Assembly (NCBI RefSeq): GCF_018687785.1
Contig: NZ_LTBL01000001.1
Span: 797,780 to 861,779 of the forward strand
Reading direction: 5' to 3'
From: Methanovulcanius yangii
Lineage (GTDB): Archaea; Halobacteriota; Methanomicrobia; Methanomicrobiales; Methanomicrobiaceae
DNA: 64,000 nucleotides
Made by a program: the position numbers and the translations under genes. The notes under the pieces are model-generated. The model saw only the letters and a program-made list of their open reading frames with translations. It did not search any database and was not told the origin of the DNA. Positions 55,701 to 62,542 of the stretch are shown piece by piece. Positions within the stretch are counted from its first letter, which is position 1, and the number at the start of each line of letters is the position of its first letter.

Positions 55701-57145
55701 GCCTGGCTGTCTGCCCAGGAGGAAGTGGCAAACGGAGTCTGCGGGTCTTCGATTGCAATCCCGTTGTGGTGGACCTCGTACTGTCCGTAGTAGTTATCGA
55801 GGACATGCTTCGTCTCCCCGGCATCTGCGAGGAGGAGATCGCCATCGCCGTAGTACTCGATACTCAGCTGGTCGTGGTGGGCGCTGTCACGGTTGCTGTT
55901 GGTCTGCACATCGAAGGTGACGAGCGAGAGCCAGTCCGCATCCTCGTCCCAGTTTTCCCGGAACACCTGGTAGATGGCGTCCTCGTCGAGACGGCTCGTC
56001 GAGTCGGGGGTGTCCGGGCTGACGCTGTTGTAGTTGCCATAGACACAGAAGAGCAGCTTCGTCGGTGCGAGGTCGTTCTCCCGCGAGTACGGCAGGAGGG
56101 TGCTGCCCTGCGTCATGTCGAGATACCTGATCATCTCCGCCTTCTCGCCCGTGTCCAGGAGACTCATGATGCCACGCTGGTAGGTCTCCAGCGTGTTTCC
56201 GCCGGTCACATAGTTGTTCATGTAGCCGTTTGGCATCGTCTCCCAGAGTTCGGATGTTACGATCTTCTTTGCAACGGGGTAGTCGTCGAGGATGTTTTTG
56301 TCGTAGTGGTTGCTGTAGACCTGGAACCACCAGAGGAGATCGTCGATCACGTAGTTCTTGTAGGCACCGAGCAGGTGCTTGCCGGATGCCTCATCAAATC
56401 CGAAGGAGATGAGGGGCCGGTTGTATGTATGCAGTTCGTCGTTTTCAAAGAGATAATCGGTTCCTGCACGAGTCCAGTCATCGGGACCGGATTTCAGCGC
56501 AAGGTTGTTCGGGTTGGTATAGTCCTCGAGCGCAAGTCCTGCAATCGCAACGCTCGGGTATGCCTGTCCGTGGTAATCGGCAAACGAGACATAGGTCGTC
56601 TTTGCGCCGTCGCCGTTCAGGTCGCGATAGGTACGGTCCGCAAGGACGGCAAGCTTGTCGCGTATGATGTTGTCGTCTGCCGCCGACAGGCCGGGCTGGA
56701 CCCAGTCATAGGCGAGGGCGTATCCCCGCAGGGCGACGGCCCGGTCCATCTCATATGGCACGTCCCCAACATCGAGGTTGAGAAGGGCCTGCCGGGCTTT
56801 TTCGAGGTATTTGTTGTCCTTTGTTATCTGGTATGCAAGGCCTAGATCGCTTGCAAATCCACTCCGGTAGGATATCCGGTTATAGGTTGCCCAATTGGGA
56901 TCGGAGAAATCGCGAGAGAGCGATGCATCGGCGGAGTTGATGATAACCGCCTTCCAGGTGCTCCATGGTGCAGATGAACTGTACTGGTAGCCGGGAACCT
57001 CGTTGATGTCGTTAAACAGGAGGTTCGGATGTGCTGCTGCTGACGCAATTGCCGGTATTGCCAGGGAAATTATCAGTAGTCCAATAATTACCCTGAGCGA
57101 TGGAATTTTTAGGTTCAATCGTGGGTTAATATGTCGGGCACTCAT
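52721..57145 (-). CDS. Exported heparinase II/III-like protein with seven PKD domains, copy B
   Basis: 1474 residues; the ATG follows GGCAGGAAA. A signal peptide (about 15-38) is followed by an alpha/alpha-toroid domain and the heparinase beta-sandwich with SAHHDQLSIEYYGDGDLLLADAGE (about 418-442), more beta structure to about 840, then seven PKD domains (about 850-1474), each with a WxFGDG core and an xHTYTxxGTYTVTL strand. There is no C-terminal anchor; the chain ends with the last PKD domain. The core (about 115-480) is almost identical to the 888-residue paralog. PKD domains 3+4 and 5+6 form a 567-bp tandem duplication. It is predicted to be a secreted glycan-degrading or glycan-binding protein. 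Confidence 0.85.
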   Translation of the reverse strand: MSARHINPRLNLKIPSLRVIIGLLIISLAIPAIASAAAHPNLLFNDINEVPGYQYSSSAPWSTWKAVIINSADASLSRDFSDPNWATYNRISYRSGFASDLGLAYQITKDNKYLEKARQALLNLDVGDVPYEMDRAVALRGYALAYDWVQPGLSAADDNIIRDKLAVLADRTYRDLNGDGAKTTYVSFADYHGQAYPSVAIAGLALEDYTNPNNLALKSGPDDWTRAGTDYLFENDELHTYNRPLISFGFDEASGKHLLGAYKNYVIDDLLWWFQVYSNHYDKNILDDYPVAKKIVTSELWETMPNGYMNNYVTGGNTLETYQRGIMSLLDTGEKAEMIRYLDMTQGSTLLPYSRENDLAPTKLLFCVYGNYNSVSPDTPDSTSRLDEDAIYQVFRENWDEDADWLSLVTFDVQTNSNRDSAHHDQLSIEYYGDGDLLLADAGETKHVLDNYYGQYEVHHNGIAIEDPQTPFATSSWADSQARGVYKGYAAGITTPTTVETVIESSWMEGLVASETITKVIGSTWSASESLSSPIDYSRTILYPEDDYFIVFDRFDGSEEWTYRNVLRPTSLSITPTGSAIGHVNGDLKIGGTTYNWLSPAYKDEIDTGITTNSLTWSTTNPYGDKVSMNIYSAPASDVLVTKHAGRVAGYDTASEVYTPVVYLKDGPEEDLYRITVLTSNYAGEEQKNTQEIPVSGNGNAIRVSTAAYTDTIYSGAGASSFGDYSTNAESGFIRTTGSSQDYSYTLIKGTYLNKNGAPLITSTGTESVSMNKDGNAVALMVDAASSGQVSLYQLGSDVTKVLKDGVTYTGWKLSADKSAIIITTAAGSHEYTFLTSGEVVPAPVAPEAGFSASPTTGGAPLSVQFTDSSVGAVSSSWNFGDGTQSTATNPTHTYTTAGTYTVTLAVTGVSGTDTETKTGYITVTSGTTPVSSAPVAAFTADVTTGTAPLAVQFTDASTNSPTSWAWTFGDGASSTAQNPSHSYTDPGTYTVTLKATNAAGTDTETKTGYITVTGTSVPSETTVPVAAFTADTVRGGAPLEVTFSDQSLGNPASWTWYFGDGKTSYDRNPTHTYTGTGTYTVTLRAINALGVDFEQKAGYITVTDEDVPVVVTNPPVAAFSADVVSGTAPLEVSFTDKSTNSPVSWVWTFGDGASSTAQNPTHSYMAAGTYTVSLKVTNADGTDTETKSGYITVTTTPVPTEPTVPVPSDPTVPVAAFTADTVRGGAPMEVTFTDESLGNPTSWTWYFGDGKTSYDRNPAHTYTGTGTYTVTLRVINALGVDFEQKAGYITVTDEDVPVVVTNPPVAAFSADVVSGTAPLEVSFTDKSTNSPVSWAWTFGDGTTASEENPVHVYSKAGTYTVSLKVTNADGTDTETKSGYITVTTTPVPSDPTVPVAAFTADIVSGTAPMEVTFSDESLGSPTSWTWYFGDGKTSYDRNPTHTYTQKGKYTVTLRVINGQGLDFETKKGYISVL
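52990..54067 (-). repeat. 567-bp tandem repeat of two-PKD units
   Basis: The block at about 52990-53500 recurs at about 53557-54067 with a period of exactly 567 bp, for example the GCTGCCACCGGCGG stretch at 53221-53236 and at 53788-53803. This is 189 codons, two PKD domains. Identity is very high except in one linker segment. Confidence 0.85.
55709..56804 (-). repeat. Near-identical 1.1-kb core shared with heparinase copy A (copy B side)
   Basis: This block matches 46590-47684 almost base for base. Sequence outside it in the same genes is clearly diverged, pointing to recent gene conversion or partial duplication. Confidence 0.85.
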
Positions 57146-57684
57146 TTTCCTGCCTCATTTGAAAAGTCATAAATCGATTCGGGTGTAACATTGAGTTGTT
57201 CCCGAGTGAACTGCTGTCCACTCTGTTCCCCCCTTCAGTAACACGGCGGAAAATCTCCCGCAGGTGTTGCTTCATTTGCCACCGGGGGCACTGGCACTCC
57301 CTGTGGTCAGGCTCTCATTCTCCCCAATGAGTATTTAAATCTTTATACTTGTGATTGACAATAGCATATATCAAATCGTATCATCAGAACGAGCTATCAT
57401 TGATTTACGGAAGATATGAAGTTTTTTCCTGTGATGTAGATTTTTCCCCGGGATGTGGAAAATTTGGAACCCGGATTATCATGAGTCGGCTAATTTTCTT
57501 TTCAACTTACTTCACCCCATATCTACCTGATTTTTTTTTCAAAATGGCATGCGTGGTAAAATCGGGGAAATCTATACTATCTTGGAAGAAATTAGGATTC
57601 TTTGAGATAGCAATTTTTTCAGGGATTTCAGGTGCCGCAGGTGACCGATAGTATATTCATCTCGTATGGTAAGAGGGGCATAAA
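57146..57684. other. Divergent AT-rich intergenic region
   Basis: 0.54 kb between heparinase copy B and the AglH-like gene. It is AT-rich from about 57325; a box near 57331-57346 (GTATTTAAATCTTTATAC) and one near 57647-57655 (TAGTATATTC) are candidate promoters. A 98-codon plus-strand frame at 57355 is Phe/Lys-rich and not credible as a protein. Confidence 0.45.
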
Positions 57685-58668
57685 ATGGCAATTCCGGAAC
57701 TGGCGAGTCCCCTCAACCTGATGCTTTTTGTGCTGTTTTCAGTACCGTTCGTTGCAACGTTGCTGGTGATGCCCGGCCTAATCCGGAGGCTCAAGGAACA
57801 TTCCATCGTTGCAAAGGATATGTACAAGGGCGATCATCCTGAAATTGCAACAAACGGAGGGCTCATAATCCTGCTGGCATCCCTCCTGTCCCTCTCGATC
57901 ATCTCCCTTTTTTACTCCACCTACATTCTCCCGGTCAATTATGTGATCATAATGGTGGTGACGCTCTTTGCCCTTTTTGGAATTCTCGATGACATCATCG
58001 ACATCGGACGGCCGGCGAAACTCATTCTTCTGTATTATTGTTCATATTCCCTGATATCGTATGTAACGGTGACACTGGTGTATATTCCGTTCATCGGAAC
58101 CATGGATCTGGGCATAATTTATCTCCAGCTCATTCTTCCCCTCTATGTCCCGGTCGTCGCCAATCTCGTGAACATGCATTCCGGACTGAACGGTCTGGCG
58201 CCCGGCCTCTCCCTGATTGTGCTCATCACATTGATTGCAAAGGCAGTGACGGATGGAGAAATCTGGAATATACTCTTTATTGTATGCCTCACCGGATCTC
58301 TTGCAGCCTACTGGTTCTTTGAGAAATATCCCGCTCGTATCTTCTGGGGGAATATCGGAGCATTATCCGTTGGTGCAGCCATTGGTGCCACGATGGTGAT
58401 TAACGGGTACATCTTCAGCGGATTTGTGATGCTCATTCCGCACGTGGCAAACTTCCTGATGTACGTATACTGGCGCCTTCGCCCCCGGCGCTATCCTATC
58501 GCAAAATTCGGAAAAATACGGGATGACGGGACGATTGAAGTGCCGAATCCCCTGACGCTGAAGTGGGTGTTGCCGTACTATATCCCTATGACAGAGCGCA
58601 ATGCGGTGACGGTGATGTACGGACTGACAGGGATATTCTGCATCATCGGATTTCTCATTCCCGGATAG
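57685..58668 (+). CDS. MraY/AglH-type polyprenyl-phosphate GlcNAc-1-phosphate transferase
   Basis: A 327-residue integral membrane protein with about ten hydrophobic segments, family GT4/PNPT. The metal-binding pair is in GILDDIIDI (Asp102, Asp103), and the NMHSGLNGLAPG motif (about 163-174) corresponds to the conserved NxxNxxDGLDGLA-type loop. An early KDMYKGDHPEIATNGG region (about 45-60) also fits. It should transfer a sugar-1-phosphate, probably GlcNAc-1-P from UDP-GlcNAc, to dolichyl phosphate as the first step of lipid-linked glycan assembly. GAGGGG precedes the ATG. It heads the operon-like run of DUF1616, BshC-like and PIG-L genes. Confidence 0.88.
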   Translation: MAIPELASPLNLMLFVLFSVPFVATLLVMPGLIRRLKEHSIVAKDMYKGDHPEIATNGGLIILLASLLSLSIISLFYSTYILPVNYVIIMVVTLFALFGILDDIIDIGRPAKLILLYYCSYSLISYVTVTLVYIPFIGTMDLGIIYLQLILPLYVPVVANLVNMHSGLNGLAPGLSLIVLITLIAKAVTDGEIWNILFIVCLTGSLAAYWFFEKYPARIFWGNIGALSVGAAIGATMVINGYIFSGFVMLIPHVANFLMYVYWRLRPRRYPIAKFGKIRDDGTIEVPNPLTLKWVLPYYIPMTERNAVTVMYGLTGIFCIIGFLIPG

Positions 58669-58750
58669 GGGGGGAAAAATATAAATGAAAAAAGCCTCTC
58701 TCATGTTATGCTGTGGGGTGGGTTGAATTATTGAACCTATTTCAATACCT

Positions 58751-59164
58751 TTGGCCGTAATTCAGGCGATTCTGGGATTTTTTCTCATCCTGTTTATTCC
58801 GGGATATGCCATCACACTGGTTCTCTATCCCGGGCCGGATGAGCTGCCAACCTTTCGAAGGATGGCCTTTTCAGTCGTTTTCAGCATGGGGGCGGTGATC
58901 CTGATCGTTCTGTTTATCGATGAAGTCCTTGCCGTCAACACAACCCCCCTGAACATTGCCGGTGCAATCCTCATCTTCTCCCTCTTCGCCGCGGTCGTCT
59001 GGAGGGCAGAATTGATCCTGAAAAAGATGATCTCAAAACATACGACGGGAGACGGAGACAGACCCGGAGATTCCCGGTTCGTTCGTTCCCGCCACCGGTC
59101 CCCGTCTGATTCCGGTGACAGGGAAGACTGGGAAACCAGAATCTGGAAAGGAATAAAAAAATGA
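58751..59164 (+). CDS. Membrane protein resembling N-terminal half of DUF1616
   Basis: 137 residues from TTG 58751. Three hydrophobic segments (VIQAILGFFLILFIPGYAITLVL, a second near 40-60, a third near 72-92) are followed by a charged Asp/Arg/Ser-rich cytosolic tail. LGFFLILFIPGYAIT followed by LPTFRRMAFSVVFSMGAV is the DUF1616 N-terminal signature. The frame stays open upstream to about 58727, with no ATG, so an ATT start (58727 or 58730, after GGTGGG) is possible. The stop codon overlaps the next start as ATGA, indicating coupled translation. The extracellular half of the family is missing here. Confidence 0.68.
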   Translation: MAVIQAILGFFLILFIPGYAITLVLYPGPDELPTFRRMAFSVVFSMGAVILIVLFIDEVLAVNTTPLNIAGAILIFSLFAAVVWRAELILKKMISKHTTGDGDRPGDSRFVRSRHRSPSDSGDREDWETRIWKGIKK

Positions 59165-60702
59165 AGATATCTGATCTGAGAGCGCTGGTCCCCGCGGACC
59201 ACACACTGCGTGACCACCAGCAGCGAAATCTCTCCGCCCTCCTGGATATCTCACGATCATTTGCACGAAGTGCGGGACTTAAGGAGAGCACTACGAATTC
59301 TGTTCAGGACGATACCGTCGTCCTCGAGTCAGGTCATCAGCCGAATTATTTCCCATATACCGGCGTCTGGAAAAAAGTGTACCTGCTGGAGACATTTCGC
59401 GAAATGCTGGATGCGGATGGTATGTCCGTCGTCGCATATTTTGGATTTGCGGACCAGAACACGACGACCGCCCCGTTTCTCTATAAAAACCAGGTTCCGG
59501 CGCTGAACAAATACGGACGCCAGAAAATCGGTTTTTCAGTGAAAGGCCCGGATAAATGGAGGCGTTTTGAGAACATTCCAAAACCTCCTTTGGAGGTCTG
59601 GGAAGAGGAAATGCGGAGGCTTGAAAACCTGTATCCCCGGATGAAAACGAATCACCCGGAGATCATGGAGATTATGTGGGACGGCTACGAACGTGCTGAT
59701 TCCTTTTCAGATCTGAATGCCTACATCTTCTCACGGATTTCCCAAGACATTCTTGAATGTGATGTCATCTTTTTCCGGTACTCCGCAATCTCGCGGGCAC
59801 AACTGTTTTCAGACGAATGCACCCGCATTCTCCGGAACCTCGACACATATACGGAGGTATACAACGCCGCAATCAAAAAGTTGCGGCTCCCGTCCCGCCC
59901 CGTCCTTTCCGGCGAGGTTCCCTTCTGGTATCATTGTGACTGCGGCGGCAACATCCCTCTCATGACCAACGCACCCGGGATGTGCCGGGGCATATGCCCC
60001 ATATGCACCCGTGAATTTGAACTGGACTTCGCTCCCGATTTTAGCAGGTTTGAGTCCTATGCCTACAGGATGAGTCTCTCTGCCGTGAGCCGAAACCTGA
60101 TCTTTCCCGAGGCGTTCGGAACCCACATCTTCATTCCGGGCAGGGGTGGCGGAGTCAGATACGGCAAAATTTCAGATGAGATTGCTCATGCGTTGGGATT
60201 TCATCAGCCATCGACCTGCTCCTGGTCATCAAAGGATTACTACCTCGGAAGCGTGCATACGAAATCCCTCCGGGAGCTGCAAAAGGCGTTTTCCCTCTCA
60301 AATAACGACCTTCTGGACGCACACCTGAAGGAGCGGATCGATGCAGTGCAGGAGGAGAGGCGACGGGCGCTGAAAGAGACGGAGGACGCGGGTGCCGATA
60401 TGGCAACCCTGCGGCTACTCCGGGGAAGGCTCATCGGTTCTGCCGTCACCGCCGACATGGCCGCAGGCGTCTTTGCCACCGTCCCTTCCATGTTCGACCT
60501 GTTCATGAATCGTTCGGGAACCGAGATCGCACAGAGATGGAGTATAGAACTCCAGGTTTCTGTTCCGGAACGAAGTACTGGCCGGTCCTGTGTCATCGAC
60601 GGAGATGTGGTCTTCGACGGGGAGGAGGAGGCGGGGTTTTCCCGCGAGGATATCCCCATTCTCTATCGCAATCTGACGGCAATCGGAGGGATCGGCACAT
60701 GA
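59161..60702 (+). CDS. BshC-like protein with inserted zinc ribbon
   Basis: 513 residues. The segment LESGHQPNYFPYTGVWKKVYLLE (about 55-77, with Gly58-His59-Gln60) matches the GHQxxxFxG...YK start of bacillithiol-synthesis BshC, followed by VVAYFGFADQN (BshC has VFWxAxxDH). The later THIFIPGRGGGVRYGKISDEIAHALGF region fits the BshC block around VGGPGEIAYWAQL. BshC adds cysteine to glucosaminyl-malate. An unusual feature is a Cys cluster (Cys259, 261, 275, 279, 282) resembling a zinc ribbon. The C-terminal third is helical with a coiled segment (about 385-425). It overlaps the upstream gene and the downstream PIG-L deacetylase by 4 nt each. I propose ligation of an amino acid to a deacetylated amino sugar; the fold assignment is by eye and unproven. 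Confidence 0.55.
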   Translation: MKISDLRALVPADHTLRDHQQRNLSALLDISRSFARSAGLKESTTNSVQDDTVVLESGHQPNYFPYTGVWKKVYLLETFREMLDADGMSVVAYFGFADQNTTTAPFLYKNQVPALNKYGRQKIGFSVKGPDKWRRFENIPKPPLEVWEEEMRRLENLYPRMKTNHPEIMEIMWDGYERADSFSDLNAYIFSRISQDILECDVIFFRYSAISRAQLFSDECTRILRNLDTYTEVYNAAIKKLRLPSRPVLSGEVPFWYHCDCGGNIPLMTNAPGMCRGICPICTREFELDFAPDFSRFESYAYRMSLSAVSRNLIFPEAFGTHIFIPGRGGGVRYGKISDEIAHALGFHQPSTCSWSSKDYYLGSVHTKSLRELQKAFSLSNNDLLDAHLKERIDAVQEERRRALKETEDAGADMATLRLLRGRLIGSAVTADMAAGVFATVPSMFDLFMNRSGTEIAQRWSIELQVSVPERSTGRSCVIDGDVVFDGEEEAGFSREDIPILYRNLTAIGGIGT

Positions 60703-61322
60703 CAAAACGAATGCTTGTCATCAGCCCGCACACGGATGACGGAGAACTCGGGTGCGGGGGGACCATCGCCCGGTTCATTCGTGAAGGATACGAGGTACGG
60801 TATGTGGCGCTCTCCTGTTGTGAAGAATCCGTCCCGGAGGAGTACCCGAAGGATATTCTCCGTACCGAGGTGAAGGCGGCCACAAAGATTCTCGGAATGG
60901 ATGATCCCATCCTTCTTGAATTCGAGGTCCGGAAATTTCCCCAGTATCGCCAACAGATCCTTGATGCACTGATCCGGATACGAAATGAAATACAGCCCGT
61001 CACGGTATTCACTCCGTCTTCTTTTGATACCCACCAGGATCACAAGGTGACCTTCGAAGAGACGCTGCGTGCCTTCAAACAGTGCACCATCCTCGGCTAT
61101 GAGCAGCCGTGGAACAATATCACCTTCAATACCCTTGCCTTCGTCGCGTTCAGCGAGGAGTGCCTCCGGATAAAAATTGATGCATTGCGGTGCTATGAGA
61201 CGCAGAAAGGGAGGCCATACTTCGATGCGGGCTTTATCCGCGGCCTTGCACTCACGAGGGGGACACAGGTTGAGGAACGGTACGCAGAGGCCTTCGAGGT
61301 GATACGATGGGTATTGCGGTAG
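60699..61322 (+). CDS. PIG-L/LmbE family N-acetylglucosaminyl deacetylase
   Basis: 207 residues from ATG 60699, with GGAGGG upstream and an ATGA overlap with the BshC-like gene. The zinc-binding N-terminal motif is ISPHTDDGELGCGGTI (His11, Asp13, Asp14), a variant of the usual PHPDDExxG, and the distal His is in THQDHKVT (about 119-126). The fold and length fit BshB, MshB and PIG-L enzymes, which remove the acetyl group from GlcNAc-containing small molecules or lipids. Its strict coupling to a BshC-like gene parallels the deacetylase-ligase order of bacillithiol synthesis, but the AglH context suggests a glycolipid or nucleotide-sugar substrate instead. Confidence 0.88.
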   Translation: MTKRMLVISPHTDDGELGCGGTIARFIREGYEVRYVALSCCEESVPEEYPKDILRTEVKAATKILGMDDPILLEFEVRKFPQYRQQILDALIRIRNEIQPVTVFTPSSFDTHQDHKVTFEETLRAFKQCTILGYEQPWNNITFNTLAFVAFSEECLRIKIDALRCYETQKGRPYFDAGFIRGLALTRGTQVEERYAEAFEVIRWVLR

Positions 61323-61459
61323 ATAGCTCTCATACGGGCCGGGCGGAAGCACGGGGCAGACATTCCGGAGGGCGGACGGTGTACGGATGCGTGCCCGACG
61401 GCGCCGGCATATGTCTTAGCAGGAGTATGAAACAGGGTATGCAATGAGAGGGAAGATTC

Positions 61460-62542
61460 ATGAGGATTTTGATCGACATTGGTCACCCGGCACATGTTCA
61501 CTTCTTCAGGAGAACGATCCGTGACCTCTCGGATAAGGGCCATACCATTCTGATTGTCACCAGAAACAAGGAAATGACCCTCGATCTCCTGAAGGCATCC
61601 GGGTTTGATTATATCTCCATTGGCAACCACAAACCGGGCCTGGCCGGCAAGGCATTCGCCCTCCTGCGGTTTGACTACAGGATATACCGGATTGCACGAC
61701 AGTTCAGGCCGGATATCCTCGTGGCCCTTGGATCCCCCTATCTCGCCCACGTATCGAAGGTGATACGCCGGCCATATATCTCCTTCTGGGATACCGAGGA
61801 TGCAAACCTGATTATCCGGCTCACATCACCGTTCACGGACACCATCTGCACCCCGTCCTGCTTCCTCAGGGATTTCGGGGACCGGCAGGTGCGCTTTGAC
61901 GGGTACAAGGAACTCGCATACCTCCATCCGGACGTGTTTTCGCCGGACCCTTCCGTGCTGGAAGAACTGGGGATGACGGAGGAGGACCGGTTCAGTATCG
62001 TCCGGTTCATCTCGTGGGGGGCATCCCACGATGTCGGACTGAAAGGGATGAAAAACCCTGCGGAAGTCATCACCACCCTCCAAAAATACGGGACGGTCTT
62101 CATCAGTTCGGAACGTCCCCTTAAACCCGAATTCGAGAAGTATATTCTTCATATTCCACCAGAAAAATTCCATTCCCTCCTCGCCTATGCATCGCTCTAC
62201 ATCGGGGAGGGGGGGACGATAACGACCGAAGCCGCACTTTTGGGGACGCCGGCGATTCATATCGAGGCAAATGCCAGAGGTGAGGCCACGGGGAACTCCA
62301 GCGGGAACTTCCGGGAAATACGGGACAGGTACGGGCTCATGTACTTCTTCCCCGATCAGGATGCGGCCCTCGAAGAAGCAGTCAGGATTCTTGATAATCA
62401 CGATTCCAAAAATACATGGCGGGATAAACGAGAACGCCTTCTTGCCGACAAAATCAATGTGTCGGCATGGATGACGAGGTTCATCGAAAATTATCCTGAA
62501 AGTTACCGTGAGTACCTGAGATGGAGGGATGTCCGAAAATGA
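61460..62542 (+). CDS. DUF354 family glycosyltransferase-like protein
   Basis: A 360-residue protein with a two-Rossmann GT-B-like layout. The N-terminus MRILIDIGHPAHVHFFRRTI is the DUF354 signature, followed by GFDYISIGNHKPGLAGKA and LVALGSPYLAHVSKVIRRPYISFWDTEDA. The C-terminal half contains YIGEGGTITTEAALLGTPAIHIEA (about 250-273), a nucleotide-sugar-binding-like loop found in UDP-GlcNAc 2-epimerase/GT-B enzymes. No membrane segment. The exact reaction is unknown. Its stop overlaps the next start as ATGA, so it is coupled to the NodB-like gene, 138 nt after the PIG-L gene. Confidence 0.82.
   Translation: MRILIDIGHPAHVHFFRRTIRDLSDKGHTILIVTRNKEMTLDLLKASGFDYISIGNHKPGLAGKAFALLRFDYRIYRIARQFRPDILVALGSPYLAHVSKVIRRPYISFWDTEDANLIIRLTSPFTDTICTPSCFLRDFGDRQVRFDGYKELAYLHPDVFSPDPSVLEELGMTEEDRFSIVRFISWGASHDVGLKGMKNPAEVITTLQKYGTVFISSERPLKPEFEKYILHIPPEKFHSLLAYASLYIGEGGTITTEAALLGTPAIHIEANARGEATGNSSGNFREIRDRYGLMYFFPDQDAALEEAVRILDNHDSKNTWRDKRERLLADKINVSAWMTRFIENYPESYREYLRWRDVRK

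Noticed and set aside
59161-61322. A genuine bacillithiol pathway
   Set aside because: No BshA-type malate glucosyltransferase is present and the BshC similarity is partial; only a BshC-like/PIG-L pair is claimed.
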